Part shown: positions 8,286 through 17,107 of the stretch, piece by piece
Position numbering within the stretch: position 1 is the first letter of the stretch
Layout: the number at the start of each line of letters is the position of its first letter
Source: Chlorobiota bacterium
GTDB lineage: Bacteria; Bacteroidota; Bacteroidia; Bacteroidales; JAADGE01
NCBI GenBank assembly: GCA_013152535.1
Contig: JAADGE010000081.1
Span: forward strand, 51,520 to 92,289
Direction: 5' to 3'
DNA: 40,770 nucleotides
Notes under the pieces: model-generated
The model's database searches: none
What the model was told of the DNA's origin: nothing
Seen by the model: only the letters and a program-made list of their open reading frames with translations
Made by a program: the position numbers and the translations under genes

Positions 8286-8293
8286 CAAAAGTA
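8286..8293 (-). promoter_or_regulatory. -7 element of the rbfA promoter
   Basis: TACTTTTG on the minus strand, 16 bases upstream of the rbfA ATG; matches TAnnTTTG. No good -33 element seen. Confidence 0.45.
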
Positions 8294-8332
8294 AGTTTTT
8301 TGTGCATTTAATAAAAAAGAGATTAAAATTTG

Positions 8333-8340
8333 TATTTTTG
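8333..8340 (+). promoter_or_regulatory. -7 element of the Xaa-Pro aminopeptidase promoter
   Basis: TATTTTTG on the + strand matches TAnnTTTG and lies 36 bases before the ATG at 8377. No TTTG at the expected -33 distance. Confidence 0.4.
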
Positions 8341-8376
8341 GTGAAAATTAATTTATCAATTTAAAAACAAAATATT

Positions 8377-9765
8377 ATGTTTTCAAAAGAAATATATACA
8401 GCAAGACGAAAAAATTTAATTAAACAACTTTCCGGCGGTTTGGTAATTTTTCCCGGAAATTCGGATGTTCCTTTTAACTATCCTGCAAATACTTTTACAT
8501 TTAGGCAAGACAGTTCTTTTTTGTATTTTTTCGGGGTAAAACAACCCGATGTTATCGGAATTACAGATGTTGACAGCGGCGAAGATTATATGTTCGGAAA
8601 TGATGTAGATATTGATGATATTATTTGGATGGGACAGCAACCTGCTATGAAGGAATTTGCTCAAAAAAACGGAGTAAAAATTACATATCCTCTTTCAAAA
8701 ATTGATGATTTTATTGCAAAAGCACTTTCGCAAGGCAGAAAAATTCATTTTTTACCTGCATACAGAGCACAAACAAAATTGCTTTTGGAAAAACTGCTCG
8801 GAATTCCGGCAAACGAAATAAATAATAATGTTTCGGAAGAGTTGATAAAAGCCGTTGTAAAATTACGTTCAATAAAAGAAGCCGGAGAAATTGAAGATAT
8901 TGAAAGAACTGTTGATGTTGCTTATAAAATGCACACAACTTCTATGAAAATGGCTTTTCCCGGTATAAAAGAACAGGAAATTTACGGACAAATTGAAGGT
9001 GTTGCCTTATCTCACGGAGGTCCCGTTTCATTTCCGGTTATTTTATCGGTAAACGGTCAGATTTTGCATAATCATCACCATGAAAATATTATAAAATCCG
9101 GGCAATTAATGGTTACCGATGCCGGTGCAGAATCTCCGATGCATTATTGCAGTGATATTACCAGAACAACTCCTGTAGGCGGAAAATTCTCTCAAAAACA
9201 ACAAGAAATATATGAAACGGTTTTAAATGCAAATTTGGAAGTAATAAAGAACTCTAAACCGGGAATTTATTATAAAGAGATGCATATGCTATCTGCAAAA
9301 GTTGTTGTTGAAGGATTGAAAGCTGTAGGTTTAATGAAAGGTGATACCGATGATGCTGTTGCAAACGGTGCTCATGCCCTTTTTTATCCTCACGGGCTGG
9401 GGCATATGATGGGAATGGATGTTCATGATATGGAAGGTCTGGGTGAAGATTATGTCGGATATGATAATACCGTAAAACGAAGCGACCAATTCGGATTGGC
9501 ATTTTTAAGAATGGCACGAAAATTAGAGCCCGGATTTGTAATTACGGTTGAACCCGGAATTTATTTTATTCCGGCATTGATTGATATTTGGAAAAAAGAA
9601 AATAAATCAGCACAATTCATTAATTATCGGAAACTTGAAGAATACAGAGATTTCGGAGGAATTCGTATCGAAGACGACATTCTGATAACTGAAAACGGAT
9701 GCCGAGTTCTCGGAAAACCGATTCCGAAAACTGTTAAGGAAATTGAAGATTTAATGAGAAAATAG
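8377..9765 (+). CDS. pepP: Xaa-Pro aminopeptidase (aminopeptidase P, M24)
   Basis: A 462-residue cytosolic metallopeptidase that removes the N-terminal residue from peptides with proline second. It has an AMP_N (creatinase N-like) domain (about 1-140, with YFFGVKQPDV) and a pita-bread M24 domain (about 175-455). All five metal ligands are visible: Asp248 (TDAGAE), Asp260 (SDITRT), His343 (GLGHMMGMDVHD), Glu392 (VEPGIYF) and Glu432 (GGIRIEDD). The spacing between the first two ligands is one residue longer than I recall for the E. coli enzyme. Length is normal for Bacteroidota PepP. It is a single-gene unit divergent from rbfA and convergent with an acyl-CoA ligase. Confidence 0.93.
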   Translation: MFSKEIYTARRKNLIKQLSGGLVIFPGNSDVPFNYPANTFTFRQDSSFLYFFGVKQPDVIGITDVDSGEDYMFGNDVDIDDIIWMGQQPAMKEFAQKNGVKITYPLSKIDDFIAKALSQGRKIHFLPAYRAQTKLLLEKLLGIPANEINNNVSEELIKAVVKLRSIKEAGEIEDIERTVDVAYKMHTTSMKMAFPGIKEQEIYGQIEGVALSHGGPVSFPVILSVNGQILHNHHHENIIKSGQLMVTDAGAESPMHYCSDITRTTPVGGKFSQKQQEIYETVLNANLEVIKNSKPGIYYKEMHMLSAKVVVEGLKAVGLMKGDTDDAVANGAHALFYPHGLGHMMGMDVHDMEGLGEDYVGYDNTVKRSDQFGLAFLRMARKLEPGFVITVEPGIYFIPALIDIWKKENKSAQFINYRKLEEYRDFGGIRIEDDILITENGCRVLGKPIPKTVKEIEDLMRK

Positions 9766-9780
9766 AATCTGTCATTATAT

Positions 9781-9855
9781 ATTAACCCGAGTTCGATAAG
9801 TACATAATCTGTGCACTAAAAATCTCTTGATATAAATAATCGAACTCCGGTTAAT
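9781..9855. repeat. 17-bp inverted repeat with long spacer between convergent genes
   Basis: Positions 9781-9797 pair with 9839-9855 with a single mismatch. The 41-nt centre can form a further small stem (GTACA with TGTGC). On the + strand AAATTTTTATTT follows, so it may act as a terminator for pepP, but the long loop is unusual; a REP- or MITE-like remnant is an alternative. Confidence 0.45.
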
Positions 9856-9865
9856 AAATTTTTAT

Positions 9866-11656
9866 TTATGTGATGATATAACCTTCATCGTCCGATTTTT
9901 CGTAGAGCCAATTTATTCGGGTTTGGTATTTATCCGAAAGAAATTTTCGTTTTAATTTTAAAGTAGGAGAGAGTTCTCCGGTATCCGGTCCCCATTCTTC
10001 ACAAACTAATGCAAACTTTTTGATGCTCATAGATTCTTCAACATCAAAGTTCAGTTCAGTTATTTCTTCATTAAGCTTGTCAATAACTCGCTGATTCTTA
10101 ATTAAATCCGAATTATTTTTAAATGAAATTTCATGTAATGCAGCCCATTTTTGCAGATAATCAAAGCTCGGAGATATTAAAGCGGAACAAAAGCGTTCAT
10201 TTTCACCTACAATCATTAATTGGTCTATAAACGGGGATTCTTTCATAATATTTTCAACTATTTGAGGTGCTACGTATTTACCGGTAGAAAGTTTAAAAAG
10301 TTCTTTTTTCCTTCCGGTAATTTTCAAAATATCTCCGTTCAATTCTCCCATATCTCCGGTGTGAAACCAGCCTTGTTCATCAATTGCATCTTCAGTACGG
10401 TCTTTATCTTTATAATAGCCCTTCATTAAGCACGGACCTTTATACAGAATTTCACTGTCTTTTGCTATTTTAATTTCCGAAGTTTCTAAAAGCTTTCCGA
10501 CAGTTCCCGGGTGGATGTCGTTTAGTCGGTTAACAGATATTACGGGAGAAGTTTCCGTCAGTCCGTATCCTTCGCAGACAGGTATTTTTGCGGCATTAAA
10601 AACACGTGCTAAACGAGGTTGAAGAGATGCACCTCCTGAAACAATAATTTTTATATTGCCGCCGAGAGCCTCTCGCCATTTGTCAAAAACCAGTTTATTG
10701 TCGAATGCAAGTTTTGCTTTTAAAAATAACCCCGGAGATTTATGTCCTTCGTATTTTTGTGCCGAACGTAAAGAGCTGAAGAAAATACCTTTTTTTATAC
10801 CTTTTAAGTCACGCCCTTTTTCATAAATTTTATCATAAATTTTTTCCAGAAGTCTTGGTACTGTGGCAAAAGTTTCGGGTTTTATTTCCTGAATGTTTTC
10901 CACCAGTGTATCTGCACTTTCTGCATAGTAAATACTGACACCCAAATATATAAATAAAAAATTTAAACTTCGTTCATAAACGTGATTAAGCGGCAGAAAA
11001 CTGATTGCTTTATGTACGCCTTCCGGGACAACACAAACTTGAGCCAAAACATTTGTAACAAAATTTTTATGTGTAAGCATAACTCCTTTCGGAGTTCCGG
11101 TTGTTCCTGAAGTATATATAATTGAGCAGACATCATTTTCAGTAACATCAGCTCTCATTTGTTGTAGTTTTCCGGTGTTTTGCTCAAATTCTTCTTCTCC
11201 TGTTTTCAGTATTTCGTCAAATAAGTTCGGAGCTTCTGTTTTATCATAAGAATATATTTTGATATTTTGTTCTTTAAATATCGCTGCATCTGAAATCTTT
11301 TTATAATGTTCCGGTTTTGCTACAATAACTAATTTTGCATCCGAGTGTCTGATGATATGGTCATATTCTGAAGTTCCCATAGTCGGATAGACAGGAACAT
11401 GAATTACGCCTATTTGACTCATCCCGATATCGGCAACATTCCATTCAGGTCGATTATTTGATATTGTTAAGATTTTATCACCTTTCTTAAATCCAAAACT
11501 AATTAGTCCGGAACTGAAGAAATCAATTTTTTGCTTAATGGTTTGAGAACTGAATTTTTCCCACTTTCCGTTTCGTTTAACAGAAAAAGCATCTTCTTTC
11601 GGGTAATTTTCAATAGCATATTCAATAAATTCAAAAGTCCTTTTTATTATTTCCAT
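9866..11656 (-). CDS. Long-chain fatty acid--CoA ligase (AMP-forming), copy 1
   Basis: A 596-residue ANL-superfamily acyl-CoA synthetase that activates fatty acids to acyl-AMP and then acyl-CoA at the inner membrane. The AMP/ATP loop IIYTSGTTGTPKGVMLTHKN is visible in the first third. The adenine-binding motif YGLTETSPVISVN, the hinge segment GWFHTGDMGEL and the C-terminal LKITGRKKELFKLSTGKYVAP complete the enzyme. The loop EKIYDKIYEKG matches the FadD15/FAA long-chain subgroup common in Bacteroidota. It has its own consensus promoter at 11676-11707. The next gene upstream (11838-13628) is a close paralogue of the same length separated by a terminator, so the two are independently transcribed duplicates, perhaps with different chain-length preference. 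Confidence 0.9.
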   Translation of the reverse strand: MEIIKRTFEFIEYAIENYPKEDAFSVKRNGKWEKFSSQTIKQKIDFFSSGLISFGFKKGDKILTISNNRPEWNVADIGMSQIGVIHVPVYPTMGTSEYDHIIRHSDAKLVIVAKPEHYKKISDAAIFKEQNIKIYSYDKTEAPNLFDEILKTGEEEFEQNTGKLQQMRADVTENDVCSIIYTSGTTGTPKGVMLTHKNFVTNVLAQVCVVPEGVHKAISFLPLNHVYERSLNFLFIYLGVSIYYAESADTLVENIQEIKPETFATVPRLLEKIYDKIYEKGRDLKGIKKGIFFSSLRSAQKYEGHKSPGLFLKAKLAFDNKLVFDKWREALGGNIKIIVSGGASLQPRLARVFNAAKIPVCEGYGLTETSPVISVNRLNDIHPGTVGKLLETSEIKIAKDSEILYKGPCLMKGYYKDKDRTEDAIDEQGWFHTGDMGELNGDILKITGRKKELFKLSTGKYVAPQIVENIMKESPFIDQLMIVGENERFCSALISPSFDYLQKWAALHEISFKNNSDLIKNQRVIDKLNEEITELNFDVEESMSIKKFALVCEEWGPDTGELSPTLKLKRKFLSDKYQTRINWLYEKSDDEGYIIT

Positions 11657-11675
11657 AATTGCCTGTTTCTATTTT

Positions 11676-11707
11676 CAAATATACTTAAATAAATCCATAA
11701 TAACAAA
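11676..11707 (-). promoter_or_regulatory. Promoter of acyl-CoA ligase copy 1
   Basis: On the minus strand TTTG (11707-11704), a 20-nt spacer and TATATTTG (11683-11676). A full match to the Bacteroidetes primary sigma consensus, 19 bases before the ATG. Confidence 0.7.
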
Positions 11708-11770
11708 TATTTAGCACAAAATCAATTGTTTAAAAATGTGGTAGTGATACTCTTATTTACGTATATAAAT

Positions 11771-11813
11771 AAAAAAAGGTTTCGGAAATTGTGATTTTAT
11801 TTTCCGAAACCTT
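11771..11813 (-). terminator. Intrinsic terminator after acyl-CoA ligase copy 2
   Basis: A perfect 13-bp stem (11776-11788 with 11801-11813, 12-nt loop). On the minus strand it is followed directly by a run of T, a strong terminator that separates the two ligase genes. Confidence 0.85.
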
Positions 11814-11837
11814 AATTAATAATCTTTTTCCTGAATG

Positions 11838-13628
11838 CTATTTTTTCGCAACAAAACCTTCGTCTTCTGTATAGCCGTATAGAAAATCAAGTTTGGTTTT
11901 GTATTTTTTTACTAAAATTTTACGTTTCAGTTTCAGCGTAGGTGATAATTCTCCGCTTTCAGGTGTCCATTCTTCACAAACTAATGAGAATTTTTTAATT
12001 TTCATTGCTTTATCCAGATATTTGTTCAGACGTTCGATTTCCTGATTATATTTTTCAATAACTGTTTCATTTGTAATTAGTTCGTAATTTCTGTTAAAAT
12101 CAATATTATGAATAGAAGACCAATTATGCAGATGTTCAAAAGCAGGACAAATAATTGCTGCTGTAAATTTTTCACTTTCACCTACAACCATAACTTGTTC
12201 AATAAAAGGAGATTCTTTCATTTTATTTTCTACAAGTTCGGGTGCTACATATTTTCCCGTTGACAGTTTGAAAATTTCTTTCGTTCTTCCCGTTATTTTC
12301 AATATTTTTCCGTTTAATTCTCCGGTGTCTCCGGTATGAAACCACCCGTCTTTATCAATCGCATTTTTTGTTTTTTCCGGGTCTTTGTAATACCCCGGCA
12401 TTAAATTCGGACCTTTAAACAAAATTTCTCCGTCATCAGCAATTTTAACTTCAGCAGAATCAAGTAATTGACCGACTGTTCCGGCCATAACATTTCCCAA
12501 TCGGTTAACAGCAATAACCGGAGCAGTTTCAGATAATCCGTAACCTTCTAATACGGGAATACCTGCAGCACCGAATACACGTGCCAGCCGAGGTTGTAAT
12601 GCAGCTCCGCCGGACACAACGGCTTTAATATTTCCGCCTAAGGCTTCCCGCCATTTTATAAATACAAGTTTATTGGCAATTTTTAGTTTGGAATTATAGA
12701 AAAACCCCTGATTTTTCGTTTCATCGTATTTTTCTCCGACCTTTATTGCCCAAAAGAATATTGATTTTTTAATTCCTTTTAATGCTAATCCTTTACTATA
12801 TATTTTATCATACAGTTTCTCAAAAATACGCGGTACGGCTGCAAAAATATCCGGATTAATTTCTTGAATGTTTTCAATAATTGTTTCCATACTTTCGGCA
12901 TAATATACCTTGACACCCATATAGATATAAAGATAATTTATCATACGTTCAAAAACATGATTAAGGGGCAAAAAGCTGATCCCGAGTTCTGCATCTTTAG
13001 GGACAGCAACAGCGGACTCAATTACATTACTTACAAAATTTTTATGAGTCATCATAACACCTTTTGAGAGACCGGTTGTCCCGGAAGTATATATGACAGA
13101 AGATAAATCGTCCTCCTTAATACCGTTTTTTATTTTAAGAAACAAAGTGTTATGCTTTTTTTTATTTTTATTTCCGAGATTTATTATTTCCTCAAAAGAC
13201 GGGACTCCTTTAATCGTCTCAAAAGAATAAACTTTTTCTATAGTCGGAATTTTTTCAGCAATGGGATTAATAAAGTTGAAACGTTCTTCGGAAGATACAA
13301 TGATAATTTTTGAATCCGAATGAGATAAAATATGTTTGTATTCTGTTTCTCCGATTGTAGGATAAATAGGAACATGAACAACGCCTATTTGTTCCATCCC
13401 GAAATCAACAATGTTCCATTCAGGGCGGTTATTTGAGACTGTTGCAATTTTATCGCCTTTTTTAAATCCGAGTTCAATTAAACCCAAACTGAATAAGTCT
13501 GCTTTTTCCTTAATATATTGTGTGCTGTATTTATCCCATTTTCCGTTTCGTTTTACGGAAAAAGCATCATCTTTCGGGAAGTTTTCAAGTGCATTGTCAA
13601 GAAAATCAAACGTTCTTTTTAATTCCAT
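11838..13628 (-). CDS. Long-chain fatty acid--CoA ligase (AMP-forming), copy 2
   Basis: A paralogue of the ligase at 9866-11656. It carries the same motifs: VIYTSGTTGLSKGVMMTHKN, YGLSETAPVIAVN, GWFHTGDTGEL and LKITGRTKEIFKLSTGKYVAP. The frame reaches 13658, but the ATG at 13628 gives MELKRTFDFLDNALENFPKDDAFS, which aligns with the start of copy 1 and gives exactly the same length, 596 residues. A consensus promoter at 13661-13692 also places the transcript start next to 13658, favouring 13628. Most of the sequence aligns residue by residue with copy 1, so this is a fairly old tandem duplication; both copies look catalytically intact. A terminator follows the gene. It is divergent from glpD. 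Confidence 0.9.
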   Translation of the reverse strand: MELKRTFDFLDNALENFPKDDAFSVKRNGKWDKYSTQYIKEKADLFSLGLIELGFKKGDKIATVSNNRPEWNIVDFGMEQIGVVHVPIYPTIGETEYKHILSHSDSKIIIVSSEERFNFINPIAEKIPTIEKVYSFETIKGVPSFEEIINLGNKNKKKHNTLFLKIKNGIKEDDLSSVIYTSGTTGLSKGVMMTHKNFVSNVIESAVAVPKDAELGISFLPLNHVFERMINYLYIYMGVKVYYAESMETIIENIQEINPDIFAAVPRIFEKLYDKIYSKGLALKGIKKSIFFWAIKVGEKYDETKNQGFFYNSKLKIANKLVFIKWREALGGNIKAVVSGGAALQPRLARVFGAAGIPVLEGYGLSETAPVIAVNRLGNVMAGTVGQLLDSAEVKIADDGEILFKGPNLMPGYYKDPEKTKNAIDKDGWFHTGDTGELNGKILKITGRTKEIFKLSTGKYVAPELVENKMKESPFIEQVMVVGESEKFTAAIICPAFEHLHNWSSIHNIDFNRNYELITNETVIEKYNQEIERLNKYLDKAMKIKKFSLVCEEWTPESGELSPTLKLKRKILVKKYKTKLDFLYGYTEDEGFVAKK

Positions 13629-13660
13629 TTTTGAGAGATTTTTATGTGTTAATAACATAT

Positions 13661-13692
13661 CAAAATTAATAAATATTTATTGGTTCTCCAAA
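13661..13692 (-). promoter_or_regulatory. Promoter of acyl-CoA ligase copy 2
   Basis: Minus-strand TTTG (13692-13689), 20-nt spacer, TAATTTTG (13668-13661). Full match to the Bacteroidetes consensus; supports the ATG at 13628. Confidence 0.65.
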
Positions 13693-13751
13693 ATTATTAC
13701 TTATTTGAATATTTATCATTCAGAAAAACAGTTATTTATTTTAAAAAGAAA

Positions 13752-13759
13752 TATCTTTG
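13752..13759 (+). promoter_or_regulatory. -7 element of the glpD promoter
   Basis: TATCTTTG matches TAnnTTTG. It is only 12 bases upstream of the chosen ATG, implying a very short leader; an AGGA at 13761-13764 is well placed as ribosome-binding site. Confidence 0.45.
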
Positions 13760-13771
13760 CAGGAAAAAAAC

Positions 13772-15430
13772 ATGAAGTTTTCAATTTTAAACAGACAGAC
13801 ACAAGTTCGTTCTCTCACAACAAAAAAATATGATTTATTAATAATCGGAGGAGGAATAACCGGTGCAGGAATTGCATTGGATGCTGTAACACGCGGAATG
13901 AGTGTTGCTTTAATTGAGATGCAGGATTTTGCTGCCGGCACAAGCAGTCGTTCGACAAAATTAGTACATGGCGGATTGCGTTATTTGGAGCATTTAGAGT
14001 TGGGATTAGTCAGAGAAGTTGGTCGTGAGCGTGAAATTGTTCATAATAATGCGGCTCATATTGTGATTCCCGAAAAAATGATACTGCCGATTATTGAAGA
14101 CGGAAACTTAGGTGAATTTACCACTTCTTTAGCACTTTATGTTTATGATTTTCTGGCAGGTGTTAAAAAATCAGAACAAAAGAAGATGTTGACAAAAGAA
14201 GAAACAGTTAAAATAATTCCTTTGATTGACAGCCCGATACTAAAAGCCGGTGCATTGTATTATGAATATAAAACAGATGATTCCAGATTAACGATTGAAG
14301 TGTTAAAAAAAGCTGTTGAACACGGAGCGGAATGTGTTAATTATGTTAAAGCCGAATCGTTTATTTATAAAAATAATAAAATAAAAGGAGTAAAAGCAAC
14401 AGATATTTTGAATGATGAGGAAATTACAGTTTATGCAAAAAATATTGTAAATGCTACAGGTCCGTGGGTTGACGGTTTAAGAAAAAAAGATAATTCTTTA
14501 AAAGGTAAAAGAATTCATCATACAAAGGGAATTCATATAGTATTTGATAAAAAACGATTGCCGATAAATCATGCAATTTATTTTGACACCGGAGATAAAC
14601 GAATGGTTTTTGCAATTCCCCGGCAAGATATTATTTATGTGGGAACAACCGATACCGATTATTCTGATAATTTAGAAAATCCGACAATTACGAAAACAGA
14701 TGTTCAATACTTAATTGATGCTGTTAATAAAATTGCACCGACTGTTAAATTGAAATTAAATGATGTGAAATCAGCATGGTCCGGATTAAGACCTTTAATA
14801 CATGAAGAAGGAAAAGATCCTTCGGAACTTTCAAGAAAAGATGAAATTTTTCACTCAAAAACAGGATTGATTTCTATTGCCGGCGGAAAATTAACCGGAT
14901 ACAGAATAATGGCAAAAGATGTTGTTAAAATTGTAGCTAAAAGATTATTTGAAAAAGAAAATCGTGAATTTTTAAAATGCCAAACTAAAAATTTGAGACT
15001 TTCGGGCGGAGAATTTCCTTTTTACCCAGACATGTCAAATCTTATTAATTATGCCGACCGAAAATATGATGAATATAAGCAAACCGGAATAAGCATAAAC
15101 GATTTTAAACGTCTTTTCTACAGATACGGAACCAATATTGATAAAGTTTCGGAAAAAGCATTTGATTATTATTCTGAAATCCGAGACACCAAACTGTCCT
15201 GGCTTAAAGCAGAACTGCATTATTGTGTTAATTATGAATCTATTGCAACTCTGTCTGATTTTTTTATTCGCAGAACAGGAATGATTTTCTTTTATATTGA
15301 TGAGATTTATGAAATTTTAAATGTTGCTGCAGATATGTTAGCTGAATTTTTAAATTGGGACGAAAAAACGAAACAAAAAAATATTGAAGAATTAAATATT
15401 GAGCTTAAAAGATCTGTTGTTTTTGATTAA
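13772..15430 (+). CDS. glpD: Aerobic glycerol-3-phosphate dehydrogenase
   Basis: A 552-residue FAD-dependent, membrane-associated dehydrogenase that oxidises sn-glycerol 3-phosphate to dihydroxyacetone phosphate and passes electrons to quinone. The Rossmann loop is YDLLIIGGGITGAGIALD, followed by the family motifs GTSSRSTKLVHGGLRYLE and, later, FAIPRQDIIYVGTTDTDY, AWSGLRPLI and SIAGGKLTGYR. The C-terminal DAO_C domain (about 390-530) is present. The frame begins at a TTG at 13757, but the ATG at 13772 follows an AGGA at a good distance and is preferred. It sits divergently beside the acyl-CoA ligases, which fits phospholipid and fatty-acid breakdown, but no glpF or glpK is in the window. Confidence 0.93.
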   Translation: MKFSILNRQTQVRSLTTKKYDLLIIGGGITGAGIALDAVTRGMSVALIEMQDFAAGTSSRSTKLVHGGLRYLEHLELGLVREVGREREIVHNNAAHIVIPEKMILPIIEDGNLGEFTTSLALYVYDFLAGVKKSEQKKMLTKEETVKIIPLIDSPILKAGALYYEYKTDDSRLTIEVLKKAVEHGAECVNYVKAESFIYKNNKIKGVKATDILNDEEITVYAKNIVNATGPWVDGLRKKDNSLKGKRIHHTKGIHIVFDKKRLPINHAIYFDTGDKRMVFAIPRQDIIYVGTTDTDYSDNLENPTITKTDVQYLIDAVNKIAPTVKLKLNDVKSAWSGLRPLIHEEGKDPSELSRKDEIFHSKTGLISIAGGKLTGYRIMAKDVVKIVAKRLFEKENREFLKCQTKNLRLSGGEFPFYPDMSNLINYADRKYDEYKQTGISINDFKRLFYRYGTNIDKVSEKAFDYYSEIRDTKLSWLKAELHYCVNYESIATLSDFFIRRTGMIFFYIDEIYEILNVAADMLAEFLNWDEKTKQKNIEELNIELKRSVVFD

Positions 15431-15493
15431 AACGGATAAATACTTCCGGTTAACATTATTCATATCTAGTTGATTACACACGAATTATGTAAG

Positions 15494-15527
15494 TTTTGTT
15501 ATAATATTAAAAATAATTGTAACAAAA
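15494..15527. promoter_or_regulatory. Inverted repeat upstream of the ECF sigma operon
   Basis: TTTTGTTA (15494-15501) and TAACAAAA (15520-15527) form 8-bp arms around an 18-nt AT-rich spacer, about 40 bases before the sigma factor start. It could be an operator or part of an autoregulated promoter; in such AT-rich DNA chance is not excluded. Confidence 0.25.
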
Positions 15528-15565
15528 TTGTATATTATTCGTCTTACCTGTGAACGCAAGACTTA

Positions 15566-16051
15566 ATGACAATAAACGAATACAATAAAAGTGTAGAAGC
15601 GTATTCCGATCATATCTACCGTTTCATTTTAAAAAACATAAAAAATGAAAATACGGCACAGGATATTGTTCAGGACAGTTATGAAAAATTGTGGGTTAAT
15701 CGAAAACCGGTTTATTTCACAAAAGTTAAATCGTATTTGTTTACAACGGCATACAGAACAATGATTGATATTATCAGAAAACAAAAAAGAGTTAGTTTAA
15801 CCGATGATTATTCGGTTTTTGAAACTCACGAAGAAAATGATTACAGTGATATTAATGAAGTTTTGCACGCAGCAATTGAAAAATTACCTGAAATTCAGCG
15901 ATCTGTTATTTTGCTGAGAGATTATGAAGGATATTCATATAAGGAAATAGCAGATATTACAAATTTAAATGAATCGCAAGTAAAAGTATATATTTACAGA
16001 GCGAGAGTTTATTTGAAAAATTATATAGGAAAAATAGAAAATCTTGTTTAA
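15566..16051 (+). CDS. ECF-type RNA polymerase sigma-70 factor
   Basis: A 161-residue extracytoplasmic-function sigma factor. Region 2 (about 10-75) includes ENTAQDIVQDSYEKLWVN and VKSYLFTTAYRTMIDIIRKQKR, binding core polymerase and the -10 region; region 4 (about 100-155) has LPEIQRSVILLRDYEGYSYKEIADITNLNESQVKVYIYRAR, here quoted only in parts: LPEIQRSVILLRD and SYKEIADITN. It is followed after 11 bases by a single-span protein that looks like its anti-sigma factor and then by an outer-membrane protein. This order suggests envelope-signal control, with the sigma factor held by the membrane protein until released. The target promoters are unknown. Confidence 0.9.
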   Translation: MTINEYNKSVEAYSDHIYRFILKNIKNENTAQDIVQDSYEKLWVNRKPVYFTKVKSYLFTTAYRTMIDIIRKQKRVSLTDDYSVFETHEENDYSDINEVLHAAIEKLPEIQRSVILLRDYEGYSYKEIADITNLNESQVKVYIYRARVYLKNYIGKIENLV

Positions 16052-16062
16052 AAAATATAAAC

Positions 16063-17073
16063 TTGGAAACAATTAACAAACATAATTACGAAGCATATTT
16101 TCTTGACTTTACGGAAAGTAATTTATCCGAAAGTGATGAACAGGAATTGATTCGTTTTTTAGCAAAAAACCCGAGTTTAAAAAATGAGTTGAACAATTTT
16201 GAGCAATTCAAAATAGCCCCTTCCGATATTAAATATACAAAGAAAAAAGAATTAATAAAAAAGACTCAGGCACAACATTTTGAAATTACCGAATTTGAAT
16301 ATTTATGCGTTGCTTCAATTGAAAATGATATTAACGAAACAGAAAAATATCAGTTAAAAGCGGAATTGAGAAATACAAAGAAACAAAAAGCATTTGAAAT
16401 ATTTATTGAAACAAAATTACAGGCAAATTCGGATATTCGATATTTATTGAAAGATGTTTTACGCAGAAAATATTTCGTTTTAAAACACAGAATAATTGTT
16501 TCAATTGCCTCTGCAGCAGCAGTTTTGTTGTTTTTTATTTTTGGAGAGAATATGTTTTTAAACAGCAATAATGAAAAAATAATACAACCGATTGCTTATA
16601 AACAAAACATAATAAAGCCGAAAAATAATATTTCAAAAATCTCAAAAACAAAATTATATGACAAAAACCATACTCAACAAGAACAAACATCAGTTATTCA
16701 TAATCAAACAATTAAAAATTCAGCAAACAATGTTCTTGCGTTTGAAGATAGTGAGCCCCGAAGTAATACAGATTTGTACAAGGAATTGACAGTATCGATA
16801 CCTGAAATGAAAAGCGGGGCTCTTATCTCAAACATTCATAACAATATTGCAATAAATTACACCCCGACTTCTGTTGCCGTAAATTATGATGAACCGCAAA
16901 AAAGTACACAAGATCAATTTTGGAAGTATGCCGAAAAAGGTGTACATATATGGAAGAAACTTACAAAAGATGATGTTGAATTAAAAAATGAGTATGCCAA
17001 AAACGGAAGTATTAACGAAGTTAATTTTATTGCTTCAAACTTTCAATTCAGAAAAACATTTAACCGAAAATAA
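16063..17073 (+). CDS. Putative anti-sigma factor, single membrane span
   Basis: A 336-residue protein beginning at a TTG (an ATA at 16057 is the only nearby alternative). The N terminus NYEAYFLDFTESNLSESDEQ resembles Bacteroidota anti-sigma-like proteins that start with a short NYExY..DY..G.L motif. Its cytoplasmic part (1-142) contains two related segments, around residues 5-45 and 75-115, of the type FLDFTESNLSESDEQELIRFL / YLCVASIENDINETEKYQ. One membrane helix covers about residues 143-162 (IIVSIASAAAVLLFFIF). The periplasmic part (about 170-336) is Asn/Lys-rich and low in recognisable domains. No zinc-binding HxxxCxxC motif is visible. The position directly after the ECF sigma gene is the main support for the function. 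Confidence 0.65.
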   Translation: METINKHNYEAYFLDFTESNLSESDEQELIRFLAKNPSLKNELNNFEQFKIAPSDIKYTKKKELIKKTQAQHFEITEFEYLCVASIENDINETEKYQLKAELRNTKKQKAFEIFIETKLQANSDIRYLLKDVLRRKYFVLKHRIIVSIASAAAVLLFFIFGENMFLNSNNEKIIQPIAYKQNIIKPKNNISKISKTKLYDKNHTQQEQTSVIHNQTIKNSANNVLAFEDSEPRSNTDLYKELTVSIPEMKSGALISNIHNNIAINYTPTSVAVNYDEPQKSTQDQFWKYAEKGVHIWKKLTKDDVELKNEYAKNGSINEVNFIASNFQFRKTFNRK

Positions 17074-17107
17074 AACCGGACTTATTAATTTAACAGATTT
17101 ATAAAAA

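Noticed and set aside
9866-13628. A single broken gene or frameshift in the acyl-CoA ligase region
   Set aside because: Both copies are full length with complete motifs, separate promoters and a terminator between them.
13629-13658. Upstream start for acyl-CoA ligase copy 2
   Set aside because: A consensus promoter at 13661-13692 and the alignment with copy 1 favour the ATG at 13628.
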